Below, piece after piece: positions 11,906 through 23,436 of a DNA stretch of 64,000 nucleotides (position 1 is the stretch's first letter; every line of letters begins with the position of its first letter). A model generated the notes under the pieces. That model was not told where the DNA came from, ran no database searches, and worked only from the letters and a program-made list of their open reading frames with translations. The stretch comes from Sphagnum compactum (Eukaryota; Bryophyta; Sphagnopsida; Sphagnales). Where the stretch lies: NCBI GenBank assembly GCA_965153455.1, contig OZ234500.1, positions 9,982,001-10,046,000 of the forward strand. Direction: 5' to 3'. The position numbers and the translations under genes were made by a program.

Positions 11906-13168
11906 TATGGAAGCATTATAAATTATAATCTGACCTATACATAATCTTGAGATAAAATTCACAAATTTTCCCACTATGGACTACATAACTGGCGAGAGCA
12001 GGCCGGGCCGGTTATGGGAAAAAGCCAAGCCACTTGAGAGCGGTGAGACTTTTTCCCATGACCAGCCTGCTTGAGCCATGTTATGGGACATAATGGGTGA
12101 GCCATAAGACATCACCAAGGACCTTGCACGAGACAGGAGCCAAGCATGGGAGCAGACCAGAATTGGCTGCAATTCATTTTGGAAGAGACACTTTACAGGG
12201 GAACCTAGGTCCCTCAAGATAAGGCTCTTCATTTTGAGAAACCTTACAAGGTGCCTGCCATTCTTTGTAAGGTTAGGTGCTGCCGGCCCTCCAGATGCAC
12301 TAGGAAGAATTCTACTAGATACTTTCCATGAGCCCCAAGCGGCCCCTCAAGACAAGCCTCTTGAATGAGGCCCCCCACCCCTAAACTTGGTGGTAGTCTG
12401 TTCCCAGGTAGGCCCTCCCCACCCTAAATAAAAATACTCCTAAAGAAAAAATACCTATTTGAACTAGGTATTCGTTACGTTGAACCTGGCCATACAGGCT
12501 GTAGAAGCCCCATCTGCCTAGTGGACAGCACCAAGAGTAGGTAGACGGGCTGGAACAGCATGTACGCAAGCGCAGGTACCTTACCTACCTACCTACCTAA
12601 TTGCATTGAGGTTATTTGAGAAAGTGTGGGCTTACAGAGGGAGTACTAAGTAGCCGGGGTTAGGACCAGAGGTTAAAAGGTAGGTAGGTCCCTGCAGGTA
12701 GGTGGGTTGATCTGGTCGTCCTCGTGGGAGGAGGTTTTCACTAGCGGTGATAGTAATGAACCGGGGGTTAGAACCGCAGGTTAAGAGTCGTCTCTCCCGT
12801 TTTGCCAGAAGGCGTTTTTTTCTCTCTGCTTCTGTCCTGCGCGAGAGCGCGTGTCCTTTGCATCCGCAGATCTCGAACAGTCGTCGCCGTTCTCTTCTTC
12901 TGTCTCTTTGCTTTTTTCTCTCTCTTCCTACTTGCTATCTACTCCTTGGGGGCTTGTGTTCCGCTTTTGCGTTTTTTTTTTGGGCCCCTGTTTTCTGCTT
13001 TTTTTTGGGGTGCTTTTTAGTGGTGGTGGTGGGTGACGTTCTGGGGTTTGAACTTGTGCTTTGTGTTTTGTCCAGTTTTGTTGCTTTCGCCTTGTAAATC
13101 GTTTTGTGTAAGGGTTATACTATTACTACTACTACTACTACTACTACTACACATATCTGTTAGCGAAG
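11906..13168. other. Spacer and 5' flank of importin alpha
   Basis: No gene is recognised. The stretch holds a foldback at 11998-12070 (separate entry), CCTA/TAGG tetranucleotide runs in opposite orientation near 12580-12600 and 12680-12710, a strongly T-rich pyrimidine stretch from 12880 to 13100, and an ACT trinucleotide run at about 13124-13150 just upstream of the importin alpha start. The T-rich stretch and the ACT run probably belong to the promoter or leader of importin alpha. Confidence 0.5.
11998..12070. repeat. Foldback with about 22-bp arms
   Basis: The left arm at 11998-12024 ends in TTATGGGAAAAAG. The right arm at 12049-12070 begins CTTTTTCCCATGACC and ends GCCTGC. They pair over almost their whole length around a 24-base loop; the left arm has about five extra bases and there is one mismatch. 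This could be a relic of a miniature inverted-repeat transposon or a small-RNA hairpin. The sequence alone does not decide. Confidence 0.7.
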
Positions 13169-16100
13169 ATGTCTCTTAGGCCGAACGCCAGGGTGGAGGT
13201 GCGGAAGAAGGGTTACAAGCTCGCAGTGGACGCAGATGAAGCCCGCAGGAAGAGAGAAGATGGCATGGTGGAGATCCGCAAGAGCAAAAGGGATGAGAAT
13301 CTTCTCAAGAAGCGGCGGGAGGGTACGCCTGCACAGCATTTCTCTACCACGGTCCAAACTGTTTCCGTTGAGAAAAAGGTAAACGCAACGGTCCAAGCTT
13401 TAGAAATCTCGCTCAGATCTTTCGTGCTACTGCTTCATGCCTTCAGGAGGACGGGGTCTTTTAGGGTTTGTGATCTTATGTTTGCTGCAACCTCGAAGAT
13501 GGATTTGACGATCTCGCTGTTCTCTGTCTTTTACAGCAATTGGAGAGCCTCCCAGCCATGGTATCGGGAGTCTATTCCGAAGATCCATCAACGCAACTCG
13601 AAGCCACGACACAATTCCGGAAGCTTCTTTCCATAGGTGCGGCGGTTCTCCTCTTTCTAAAACTTTTAGGATTTGGATTTTCTTTAGTGCTGGTAGGAAT
13701 GCGCTTTGCTATTTTACCACTAAAACTATCAGGTCTCTTTCTGTGCAGAACGGAGTCCTCCTATCGAGGAGGTGATATCAGCAGGTGTTGTACCGCGTTT
13801 TGTGGAGTTTCTTGTCCGAAGTGACTTTCCTCAGCTGCAGGTGATTGAGATAACCTTCATGGCTTCGGGCCATGCAAAAGTCCTTGATATTTTCTTGCCA
13901 TTACTTGCAGGTTGTAACCCTCTACCATCTTGCTGCGCAATCATGCGATATGGATATATTATGATGAAATGTTCTTGACACAGTGAATGTCAGGCTCAGG
14001 TTTGTAAGAAAGCATTCAGGCTATTGAGATTGCCATGTTTCCAATGCAGTTTGAGGCGGCATGGGCACTGACCAATATTGCATCTGGGACATCTGATCAT
14101 ACTCGTGTTGTCATCGATCATGGTGCTGTTCCAATTTTTGTACAGCTTCTGAGCTCTCCTAGTGATGATGTCCGTGAGCAGGTATTTATTTGTGGGTCTC
14201 TTTATGTATGGCTATCTGGGCTCTTTCTGAGTGTATGTTGCACTTCACCAAGATTTGTAGCCTTATTTTTTTCCTGGTAACTGTATAAGAGTGATTTGCA
14301 ACCCTTAGAATGTTTTTCTTTGAGTTTGATCTTTTCACTCTCAACTGAAGGAATGTTTGTTTTGTATGCAGGCAGTATGGGCTCTTGGGAATGTTGCTGG
14401 TGATTCTCCAAAATGCAGGGACCTTGTTCTCAGTAATGGTGCTTTGATGCCCCTTCTGGCACAGCTCACCGATAATGCAAAGCTTTCAATGCTGAGAAAT
14501 GCAACATGGACACTTTCCAACTTCTGTCGAGGCAAGCCACAACCTCCTTTCGAGCAGGTAAAGTATGCATTCTCTTTATGTTCTGTTTTCTTGCAAAATG
14601 TTGGAGCTTGTCCACATGTGGTGGTCCTTGGTTGTCTTTATTTAAGGATTGGCATGCACCATTCAAGTTTCAATCCAATGATTGAGCTAATGATTTTGTG
14701 AGTCTGATTGTTGTGTCCAGTCAAAGCCTGCACTTCCAGCCTTGGAGCGTCTCATTCACTCTAATGATGAGGAAGTGCTCACAGATGCCTGCTGGGCTCT
14801 CTCATATCTGTCTGATGGAACAAATGATAAGATTCAGGCAGTCATTGAAGCTGGAGTTTGCCACCGTCTTGTGGAGCTTTTGCTGTAAGAGTTTTCCTCA
14901 TTTTTGTGTGTTTTGTGTATTCTTATGTGTTAACAAGAATTTCTCTTTGTGCTTGTTGTTTCTCCTCTCTCAAACAAGGCATTTGGAGCAGTCGCTATTT
15001 GGTTGTTGACCATGCTAGCCTATCTACTTTATTATCAAGTGATTCTCCATTGTGCCAGGCATGGGTTGGACCATAATTGCTGAATGAATTGATGTTGGCA
15101 TGTTGGTATTTCTAGCAGTCATCCATCGCCATCAGTACTCATTCCAGCCCTTCGCACTGTGGGCAATATTGTGACTGGAGACGACCTCCAGACTCAGGTA
15201 GTATTTGAAACCTATTCAAAGGCTGTAGCATTGTTTTGCTCTTCATCATTTGGCCGATCATTCTTATATCTATTATTGAACTTGGATAAGCCCTCTTACA
15301 GGCCTGTAGAATGAATGTGAGTCTTTCTCTTCTTCTGTGTGTTCATTGTTGTAATCCTTGGCATTTTCTGTACCAGTTTGTTATCAACAATCAGGCTCTG
15401 CCATGTCTGCTTGCACTTCTCACCCATAATCACAAGAAAAGTATCAAGAAGGAGGCTTGTTGGACCATCTCCAACATCACTGCAGGCAATAAAGATCAGA
15501 TCCAGGTGTGTGCTTTTTTCAATTCAATTTCACATGCCATGAGTACCACCTTGCAGCATTATAAAACCTATTATGTATTCAGGATTTTTTAAAAACTATT
15601 GATCTTATTAAATTTGAGTATGTAGTTTGGAAAACGGGATCCATCTGCAGAAGCTTTAATTTCTAACATCCATGTGTCTCTGAGTTGCCGTTGATGCAGG
15701 CTGTTATTGATGCAAACATTATTCCACCATTGGTTTCATTGCTTGCGACTGCGGAGTTTGATATCAAGAAAGAGGCTGCATGGGCCATTTCTAATGCTAC
15801 TTCTGGGGGTACTCATGAACAGATTAAGTAAGTTCCTGAGTATTGCCAGTAGAACAGCCACAGGTGCACTGGAGCATTTTGAGGTGTTTGTGTTTGTCCA
15901 TAGGAACACAATGTGGTTTGGGTTAGTCTGCTTGATTGGGCAATGTGATAGGTGTGGTTAATGTTAATGTTTTTGGCTATGTGGTTCTTTCACTTTTTGG
16001 GGTTTGTACTAGTCTAAAATCAGTTTCAAATTCAACAATCTGTAGCTAGACAGCAAATTTGCTGGACCTCTGGGTAAGGGATGAAGCAGACACTGCTAAA

Positions 16101-16521
16101 GATAGAGGGATTATGTTATACTGACTCATGTTGTTCCTATAGGTACCTTGTGAATCAGGGGTGTATCAAGCCACTATGTGATCTTCTCACATGCCCAGAT
16201 CCAAGAATTGTTACTGTGTCTCTGGAGGGACTTGAGAATATATTGAAGGTTGGAGAGGCTGAGAAGGACCTGGGTAACAGCAGTGGCATCAACCTCTACG
16301 CACGCTACATTGATGAAGCGGAAGGTTTGGAGAAGATTGAAAACCTGCAAACCCATGATAACAATGAGATTTATGAGAAGGCAGTGAAGATCCTGGAGAC
16401 ATACTGGCTTGAGGAGGATGAAGATCAAATTGTGACATCTGCTGGAGATGAACCACAAGGCAATTTCAATTTTGGCAGTAACCAACCCTCTGTTCCATCT
16501 GGTGGCTTCAACTTTGGCTAA
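13169..16521 (+). CDS. IMPA: Importin alpha (nuclear import receptor)
   Basis: Ten exons join in phase: 13169-13378, 13537-13636, 13749-13840, 14050-14181, 14372-14557, 14721-14884, 15119-15197, 15377-15505, 15700-15827 and 16143-16521, giving 532 residues, the usual family size. Exon 1 is the basic importin-beta-binding domain ([19 protein letters not shown], then [13 protein letters not shown]). Armadillo repeats follow, with the conserved Trp/Asn pairs that line the NLS groove: [56 protein letters not shown] and [12 protein letters not shown]. The C-terminus has an acidic patch (LEEDEDQ) and ends in GGFNFG, the typical plant importin alpha tail. The protein binds classical nuclear localisation signals and, with importin beta, carries cargo through the nuclear pore. 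Nothing in the frame is broken. The gene is in the same orientation as both neighbours. Confidence 0.96.
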
Positions 16522-18600
16522 AAGGTGACTCAACTGTTGCTTTCATATGGAATTGTGTTGGAAACGGGCTGTAAAGCATGCTGGTATTGGTTGGAAATCT
16601 TTTCATTTCTGGGGGCAAGATGTTTCAATCAGCCTGTCTATTCAGGTAGAATCCAATTACCTGTGAAAAGCAATGTACTTTGGAATGACTTCATTGCTGT
16701 ATGATTCTCATTTTTGCAGGTGTGAAGTGCATGCTGATGCTCCATATCAATTGGTTTTGGGGATAGGGGCAAATGCAGTTGAGGCCAGCTCTTGACATTA
16801 TACCGTCATAGCTGTGATCTCATATGTTGGTTACTGACAGAAAGCTTCAGAGTACTGGTCACCCAAGGGTGACAGCCATGGAGGCTTGGTTCATTCCATA
16901 TCACTGTCTAACACAACTAATTTGTGCAAAGCAATTGCACGTTCAGACTCCAAGAGGTCTGGAATCCGCTTGGCAGTTGAGGGTTCAATGCAACCCTCAA
17001 CTTAACTTCCTGAAGACTTGCTTTCTGTGGTCAATTAGGCATGCAAAGGCCTGTTCCAGGAGTCAGGCAAGCCAAAAGTGTTAAAGCAGTGGGACAGCCA
17101 TTTACATGCTACCCACTGCAGCCCCAAGTTGGCTGAAACAGTGAACAAGGGGGGAGCGCTGTTGGAACAGAGAATTGATTCTATCAATTTTCTAATCTTT
17201 GGTGCTCATTGCATGCATCTCTACCATTACGTTCTTGTGGTGTGGATTTCGAGTTCAGAACTTTCATGTTGTGGGACTCAATTTTCAACCATGTTTTTAC
17301 CACCTAAGTCGGTATATATGGTTATCATGTCCCTCCATCCATGGACATGTAAATGGGTGATGAAAGGTGCAGCCTGGTTGGACTGAACTATTTAGTCCTC
17401 GTTTACAACAGCTGCACCCTGCCCCCCTCCTCTCTTCTGTTAGTTAGCTCCTTAGTGGGGTGATGGAAGTGAGGATTGCACTGTTATTAGTGTGGTTGTT
17501 CTCGTTTAAAGTTCTGCTAAGTACTAACAAATGAGTACAGAAGGAATGATGCTATGGAGCTAACAAGGCCTCTATAGCATAATTAGATCTTATTTAGTGC
17601 TGAGAACACGTCAAAGCTGAACTGAAGGCAACTCTGCATTGCTTTTCAAAGAGTAGTGTATTTAACCACTTGAGTAGTCTCAGTAATGGATTCATCCTTG
17701 TTCACCTAATATGGAGGATGCCATTGTAACTTTTGTCTACGTGGACAGATGTTAAAAGCTTGTGTATTTTGTACTTTGGGGTTCAAATTGTCATGGGGCT
17801 TTGGATTTCCAACCTCAACAGAGAATCAGTGCAGTTGACTACAGAGGGGAAATTATTCTCAGTTTTAATCAATTTCAGTGAAGCTAATAATGTATCAGCA
17901 GGAGCTGGGGCAGCAATCTTTGGTTTCTACTGATGGATGTTAGATTGTAAGCTTTGTTATCTCTGTACTCACTAGTTATTTAGGGAAATCTTTCAGGATT
18001 TCACTTGAGCTCTTCGGTGAGACTGTTTGCATCTGATTTGCTGCACTGTTTTATCTCTCATCTGTTTGTTTTGTGTAAAATCAAAAACTGAAGAGAATTC
18101 CTGGTTTTATAGGTCTTAGGTTTAGAGGTTGTTCAGCACAGGAAGTGAACTTTTAGCTCCATGCCATAAGCGTATTTATGTGTGTCTATATAGCAATGAT
18201 CTTCATGAATTTACAGTAGCCTTCGAAGAGTAGCACTGTTGAGGTCAGTGCTTTAACCTTTTATCATAAAAATCATGAACCTAAACATGTGTATGGTCAT
18301 GAGGTGGTAGAAGCATCAGAGGTACCTTATATCTACAGGAGTTGTTCTAGACCTACTTAGTAGGGTGTTGTTCTATTAGGCTGCTGTGATTACAGATTCT
18401 ACACCAATAACAGTTTTTCATTACATTTGATTCATCTAGTTGTGTTATAATGTCCTCACAGCTCTATAGATCAAGCATCAATCAAATGTAGATTTGTGTG
18501 AGAAATCAACTTTTAACTCTTCCGAGTCCAATGACCACATGTAGAGTTCTGTGGGTCTTGAGGCACTTTGTGAGTCATGAGAGCTATGACAGTAATCATC
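16522..18600 (+). other. Probable 3' UTR and downstream flank of importin alpha
   Basis: No protein-like frame is present. A possible 3' UTR intron runs from the GT just after the stop (about 16525) to a T-rich acceptor TTTTTGCAG at about 16712-16720. Base composition stays gene-like to about 18.6 kb and then turns AT-rich. Where the transcript ends cannot be fixed. Confidence 0.4.
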
Positions 18601-19081
18601 AGTGTTCAGGTCAAGCAATATGAGTTTTGAATCAATTTCTGAACTATCAGAGAGTGACCCTTGGCATCCTGTATTATAGGATCATACAGGATCATACCCT
18701 AACCCTAATTTAAGGCACCTTCACTCACAAAAATATTTCGTAAGGGCAACAAAACTTTGACACACAATGAACACAATAGAAATGGTTTATTGGCTATCAA
18801 CCTAATTTCACTAGCACAAACAATCAACGAAACAATTGATGATCAAATCTAGAATGCATATTCGCAATAGTGCCAACATTATCACAACCTAATCCTTCCC
18901 ATTAACTCCTAATCTAGTTTAAGGAAAATGCACAAGCTAAAAGTGGCTTGCAAACCCTTTTATGCAATAATTATTGTCCCATGAACACATCATGAAATAC
19001 GAATTATCTCCATGGTATTTGAAACTTGCATATCAAAATCTCATTCCAAAATGTCAAGCCTAGTTTCCGGGTGTATGAAAC

Positions 19082-19630
19082 TCACATTTTGAAATTTGAT
19101 TCTAGAATGTTAAGCCAAACCAAGGCCAATATTCTCCCAAACCAAGGTTGTAACACAAGTGCACCTCTAAACAACACAAGATGGGAATAAAAAAATTCAT
19201 GCAATATGATTCCCACTTTAGTGGTTTTCACACATGAATCATAACAAGAATTCCAAAATCCCTCATGTTTGTTCATAGCATAGTCCTCCACCACATGTAG
19301 GTCACAAGAATAGGTTTTTATTAGCAAAAACAAAACATTCCATGAACCTGTGTTGGAAACCATTCCCATAAACACCTCATTTGTGTAAGAAAAAACCATT
19401 TGGAAATTTTTATTTCCAAACAACTTGAAACTTCCCACATGGGCAATATTCTTCCCTAAAAGTTCATTGGTGTAAAAAAATTCAATTCCACAATCCACCT
19501 TTTTATAGGTGAAGTGTGAATTGTCAAAGAATAAATGGAAATTAATTGACCAAATTGGAAAATCAGCCTTTCGACTCCCAAATTTTTTGACTCCAAAATC
19601 TTTGTAACTTTGTAAGTGCGTAGTTTTCAT
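19082..19630 (-). CDS. Hypothetical 182-residue open frame in AT-rich DNA
   Basis: A 182-codon frame with no recognised family. It has weak internal repetition: FFYTNELLGKNIAHVGSF is echoed by FSYTNEVFMGMVSNTGSW. Composition is rich in Phe, Lys, Asn and Val, as expected from AT-rich DNA. No signal peptide or clear domain is visible. No intron signals or gene-like flanks support it. It may be a fragment of a decayed transposon gene or chance. Confidence 0.2.
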   Translation of the reverse strand: MKTTHLQSYKDFGVKKFGSRKADFPIWSINFHLFFDNSHFTYKKVDCGIEFFYTNELLGKNIAHVGSFKLFGNKNFQMVFSYTNEVFMGMVSNTGSWNVLFLLIKTYSCDLHVVEDYAMNKHEGFWNSCYDSCVKTTKVGIILHEFFYSHLVLFRGALVLQPWFGRILALVWLNILESNFKM

Positions 19631-20071
19631 TTTGAAAAACTCACCAATCGAACCATGCCTCGATCAAACTCCATATGTGGAAGACATGGATTTTTTTAAA
19701 AACCCAATTAATTCCAAAATAAATTTGAAATCATTTTAAATTGCTTTTTATTATTCAGTCATAGGGTGTTCATTGTTTGAAAATTTTATAGTCATAAGGG
19801 TCAAGGTGTTTGGTATATGATCTTAGGTTGGCTATTTGAGAAATAACCCACCCATACAATTAGTAGCCCATGTTTGGCTACAAACATGGATGGAAAAATA
19901 TCATCCAAATTATGGATGAAAATTGAAAATATTAAAAAATAAAACTTGGAAAATCCAAAAATAAAAAATAAAAACCTAGCACATGGTAGGTTTCAATTGG
20001 CATTGAAGTTGTTTGCCAGTTTGGGATTGTGAAAAAAACAAAAAATAAAATGGGGAGGTTTAGATTAGACA

Positions 20072-20093
20072 CCCCCCCCCCCCCCCCCCCCCC
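20072..20093. repeat. 22-base C homopolymer
   Basis: An uninterrupted run of 22 C residues followed by TTTCCCC. Similar G or C runs occur at 35674-35690 (17 G), 51292-51305 (14 C) and near 54990. The true lengths may differ, because such runs are prone to sequencing and assembly error. Confidence 0.9.
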
Positions 20094-23000
20094 TTTCCCC
20101 CTCCCCTTAGCTTCCCCAATGCTTATGAACCTCCCAAACTTGTCAAACTTGGTAGGATTGTGAGAGGTTTTGACAAAGCTCCAATGGTAAAATGATTATG
20201 GTAATGGATTTTGGCTCCTCTCACTGTCGTCTTCCTCCGTTTCTTTATGTTAATGATACACGACCACAGTGACAATGATGGTGACAAATAGGAGGTGAAA
20301 AGTATCTCCCCCAACTTGCTATGTTGCAGCTAAAAACCCATTAAAAGCTTGGAGCTCTAATAGTGATGGTGATGGTGGGTGTGAACAAGATCATGAATCT
20401 TATAGATGAAGATTGGGCCTCATGATGGGTGGACATTCAAACACAATTCATGTTTAACTTCAAAGAGGTGCAAAGTCAATATAAGAAAAACGTTGATAAA
20501 CATTGTAACAAACAACCCAACTTCAAGGTTGAAGACCAACTTTGGTTTAAATAACAAATGATCAAAATAACAAGACCTTTGGAAAAATTGAAATCAAACA
20601 TGGTGCATTCATTATTAACAAATAGATAATTATGGTAGCCTTTTGGTTTAAGTTTAAAAATTCCATGAGATCCATTTTATGTTTCATTTTTGGAGCCCTA
20701 CTATGCATCCATTATCCTAGAAAGAATTTTCAAGCTACTTTCACATATTGAAATCAATGGTGAACAAGAGTATAATTTTTTTGATTATAGGTTGTCATAT
20801 TGTTATTGTAATACCTCACCCATTGGTGAAGTTATGACATTATTGAATGAACGTGGGAATTAACTTGACAATTTAAATATTCCTCTAACAAAGTAAAATA
20901 ATTTCATCAAAAGTATCCAAACAAGCCCAAACCATTCCTCATTGAATTCGTTAGAAGAAATGATGTCACAAATGACATCTCATAATAGTTTGTTAACATA
21001 ATTGCTAATACCATCACCAACATCATTATGAATGAAGTTCATCCGCTATTCATACACAATGTAGATAAGAATGTGTTGAAAAAGGTTCCTTAAAATATTT
21101 TGAGATATTTCCATGGGAGCTTCCTTGAGTTATGTCTCCAAATGTATATACATAATGTGATATAAACCAATAATTCTACAATATGAAGGGGTCTAATTAT
21201 TGAATATTAACTTGTAGTTAGTATTTGTGGGTCCCTTATGGTTGTAAATATGTGGGGCTCATGTATTTTAAACCGTGAATAATATGATGTATTTATTTCA
21301 TATAATACAAGTAAATTTGTATGACATTGCATTTTGGGCCATCATCAAAATTGTTTCATAACATTGAACATATTAAGAAATAAGAAGTTGAAAAGGTTTC
21401 ATCATATATAATAATGATTAATGTGGTTCATGTTGTTGAACACATATTGTAATAATGAATGAATTTTGAAAGGACAAATGGTACATCTTATTTAATTTAA
21501 GTTTGAAATTCAAACTTTTATTCAAATTAAAACTTTGATGATCATTATTGAATTTCCAATGGAAAAAAACAAAAAATTCAATATCTTTTTCACCTTTGAT
21601 TTGAAAATTATGAAATTGTCTTCATAGACCCATACTCATTGGGGGCTTTCCAATAGTGTCAAGAATGCACCCCACTTTCCCCAATTTTTGTATTTTGTAA
21701 TTTATTGAATTTTCAATGATAAAATTGTTCAATATTCAATAGTTCCTACATGATAGGTCTAAACATTACAAAACCACCTCATTGCACCTCTATTCATTGA
21801 GGACTTTACAATGGTATTAAAAATGTAGTAGGGTGCTAAGGTTTAGGAAATCATGATAAAGTAAAACAAACAAATTATGTTCATCAATAGTAAGATTGTA
21901 GCAATAATAATATTAAAAACAATGTTGTCATATTTAACATAAAAACATATTTTGATAATGGACCTAGAAAATGAAAGTTGAAGCTAAAATTTGTAAAGAA
22001 ACAAACCTAAGTGTAAATAATGACGTTAATACATTTTTTTTATAATTCTCAACTTCATGGAAAATATATGATAATGAAATAGTTGTATTGAAAGATGTGA
22101 TGTTCATGTGTGGGAAGTGTGATGTTTTGAACATTGTATAAAATTAGGTTGGTTTATTTACCTTGAATTCTACATAATCATTTTATGCTTTCATCTTACA
22201 AGGCACCAACTAACAAAGTCATATGCAAATGACCAAAAAAAAAAAGAAGCCTTGCTTAATATGTGATATCATTATTGGTGCTTGTGTTAGCACGCTTGAC
22301 TTCTAGATAAATAAAAGAACTTTTCATGTTTTTATTTGATGATTAACTTTTCCTTATATATTATGGAATTGAACATTTTGACTAAACAATTTCATGAATT
22401 ATTTGAACAATTTAATATTACTAATGGTTTTATGTATCAAATGAAGGATGAAAAATTTGAAGTTTAGAATTGAGGTGCAAAAAAAATATTGAATTTTGAT
22501 TAATTTTTTTGTCATTGAAAATTCAATTAAAAATTCAACTAAATTACAAAAAAAACTGGTTTTGAAAGGAAAAAAAATAGTTGGGTAACAAATTCACACT
22601 TGGGCCAACAACATGGGCCACACTAATGATATGTTATATCTAAGTTAATTTGGCAAAGTTACAATTTTCATTTTGAGAATTGAAATATGTTGCATACCTA
22701 CCTATATGATTATATATTATGAATTTGTGGAAAAATGATTTTTGTTGGATCTGAAATTGAAATAATATTTATCAATGTGTTCAAGAATTTTATAATTTTT
22801 ATAATTTGAGATGGGGGTTTTTTTTAATAACAAATTTAGTAACAAATAATCATTAATTTTGATAATATCTTTTCATGATCTTTTGGTTTTAAAAGTAAAA
22901 TTTCATTACTCAATAACATATACACGAACTAATCTACAGATTTAGCCACATTTGGCTATAGACCAGCTATGAAAGTGAAAACTTTATTAAAATCCTGTTT

Positions 23001-23436
23001 ATATCCTGTGGATACTTGCTTTCAACACTGTGTAGAAACGTGGCGATGTATTAAAAAATGATTTCAATTTTTGGCGATTTTAAAAGGGGGGAATGAATAG
23101 TCGACAGAATAATATGTACAATATTTTTTGAAAAAATATTCGCCAAATGGCGAAAATTGGCCACACAAAAAGACGCTGACTGGTAGGTAAGTACCCCCTG
23201 AACTCTGAACTCTGCGGAAAAGGGGAAAAAGTGCGTGTTTTTGAGCACAAATGCTTTTCAAGGAACTTTTCTTGTCCAGGGTTTAGGGTTTTCTTTTAGG
23301 GTTAGCTTCAGGGGTTTTCTCGGGAGTTTTTCTTCTTTGTCTCCGTGCTTTGCTTTTGCACCTCTGATGTTTTTGGTGTTGCGGATTCAGCAATCGATCA
23401 TCGTCAAATCTTTTCTTGTCTCTCTTCGGTTCGACA

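Larger units (their letters stand above)
18600..23030. other. AT-rich gene-free block
   Basis: Strongly AT-rich DNA with very few long frames, unlike the flanking genes. It resembles the 45-64 kb block, where decayed retroelements can be recognised, and probably has the same origin. I could not identify any element by its protein here. It holds a 22-base C homopolymer (20072-20093) and one longer open frame (separate entry). Confidence 0.5.

Noticed and set aside
16824-17386. Plus-strand frames after importin alpha
   Set aside because: They lie in the probable 3' UTR after the canonical GGFNFG-stop terminus and show no family resemblance.
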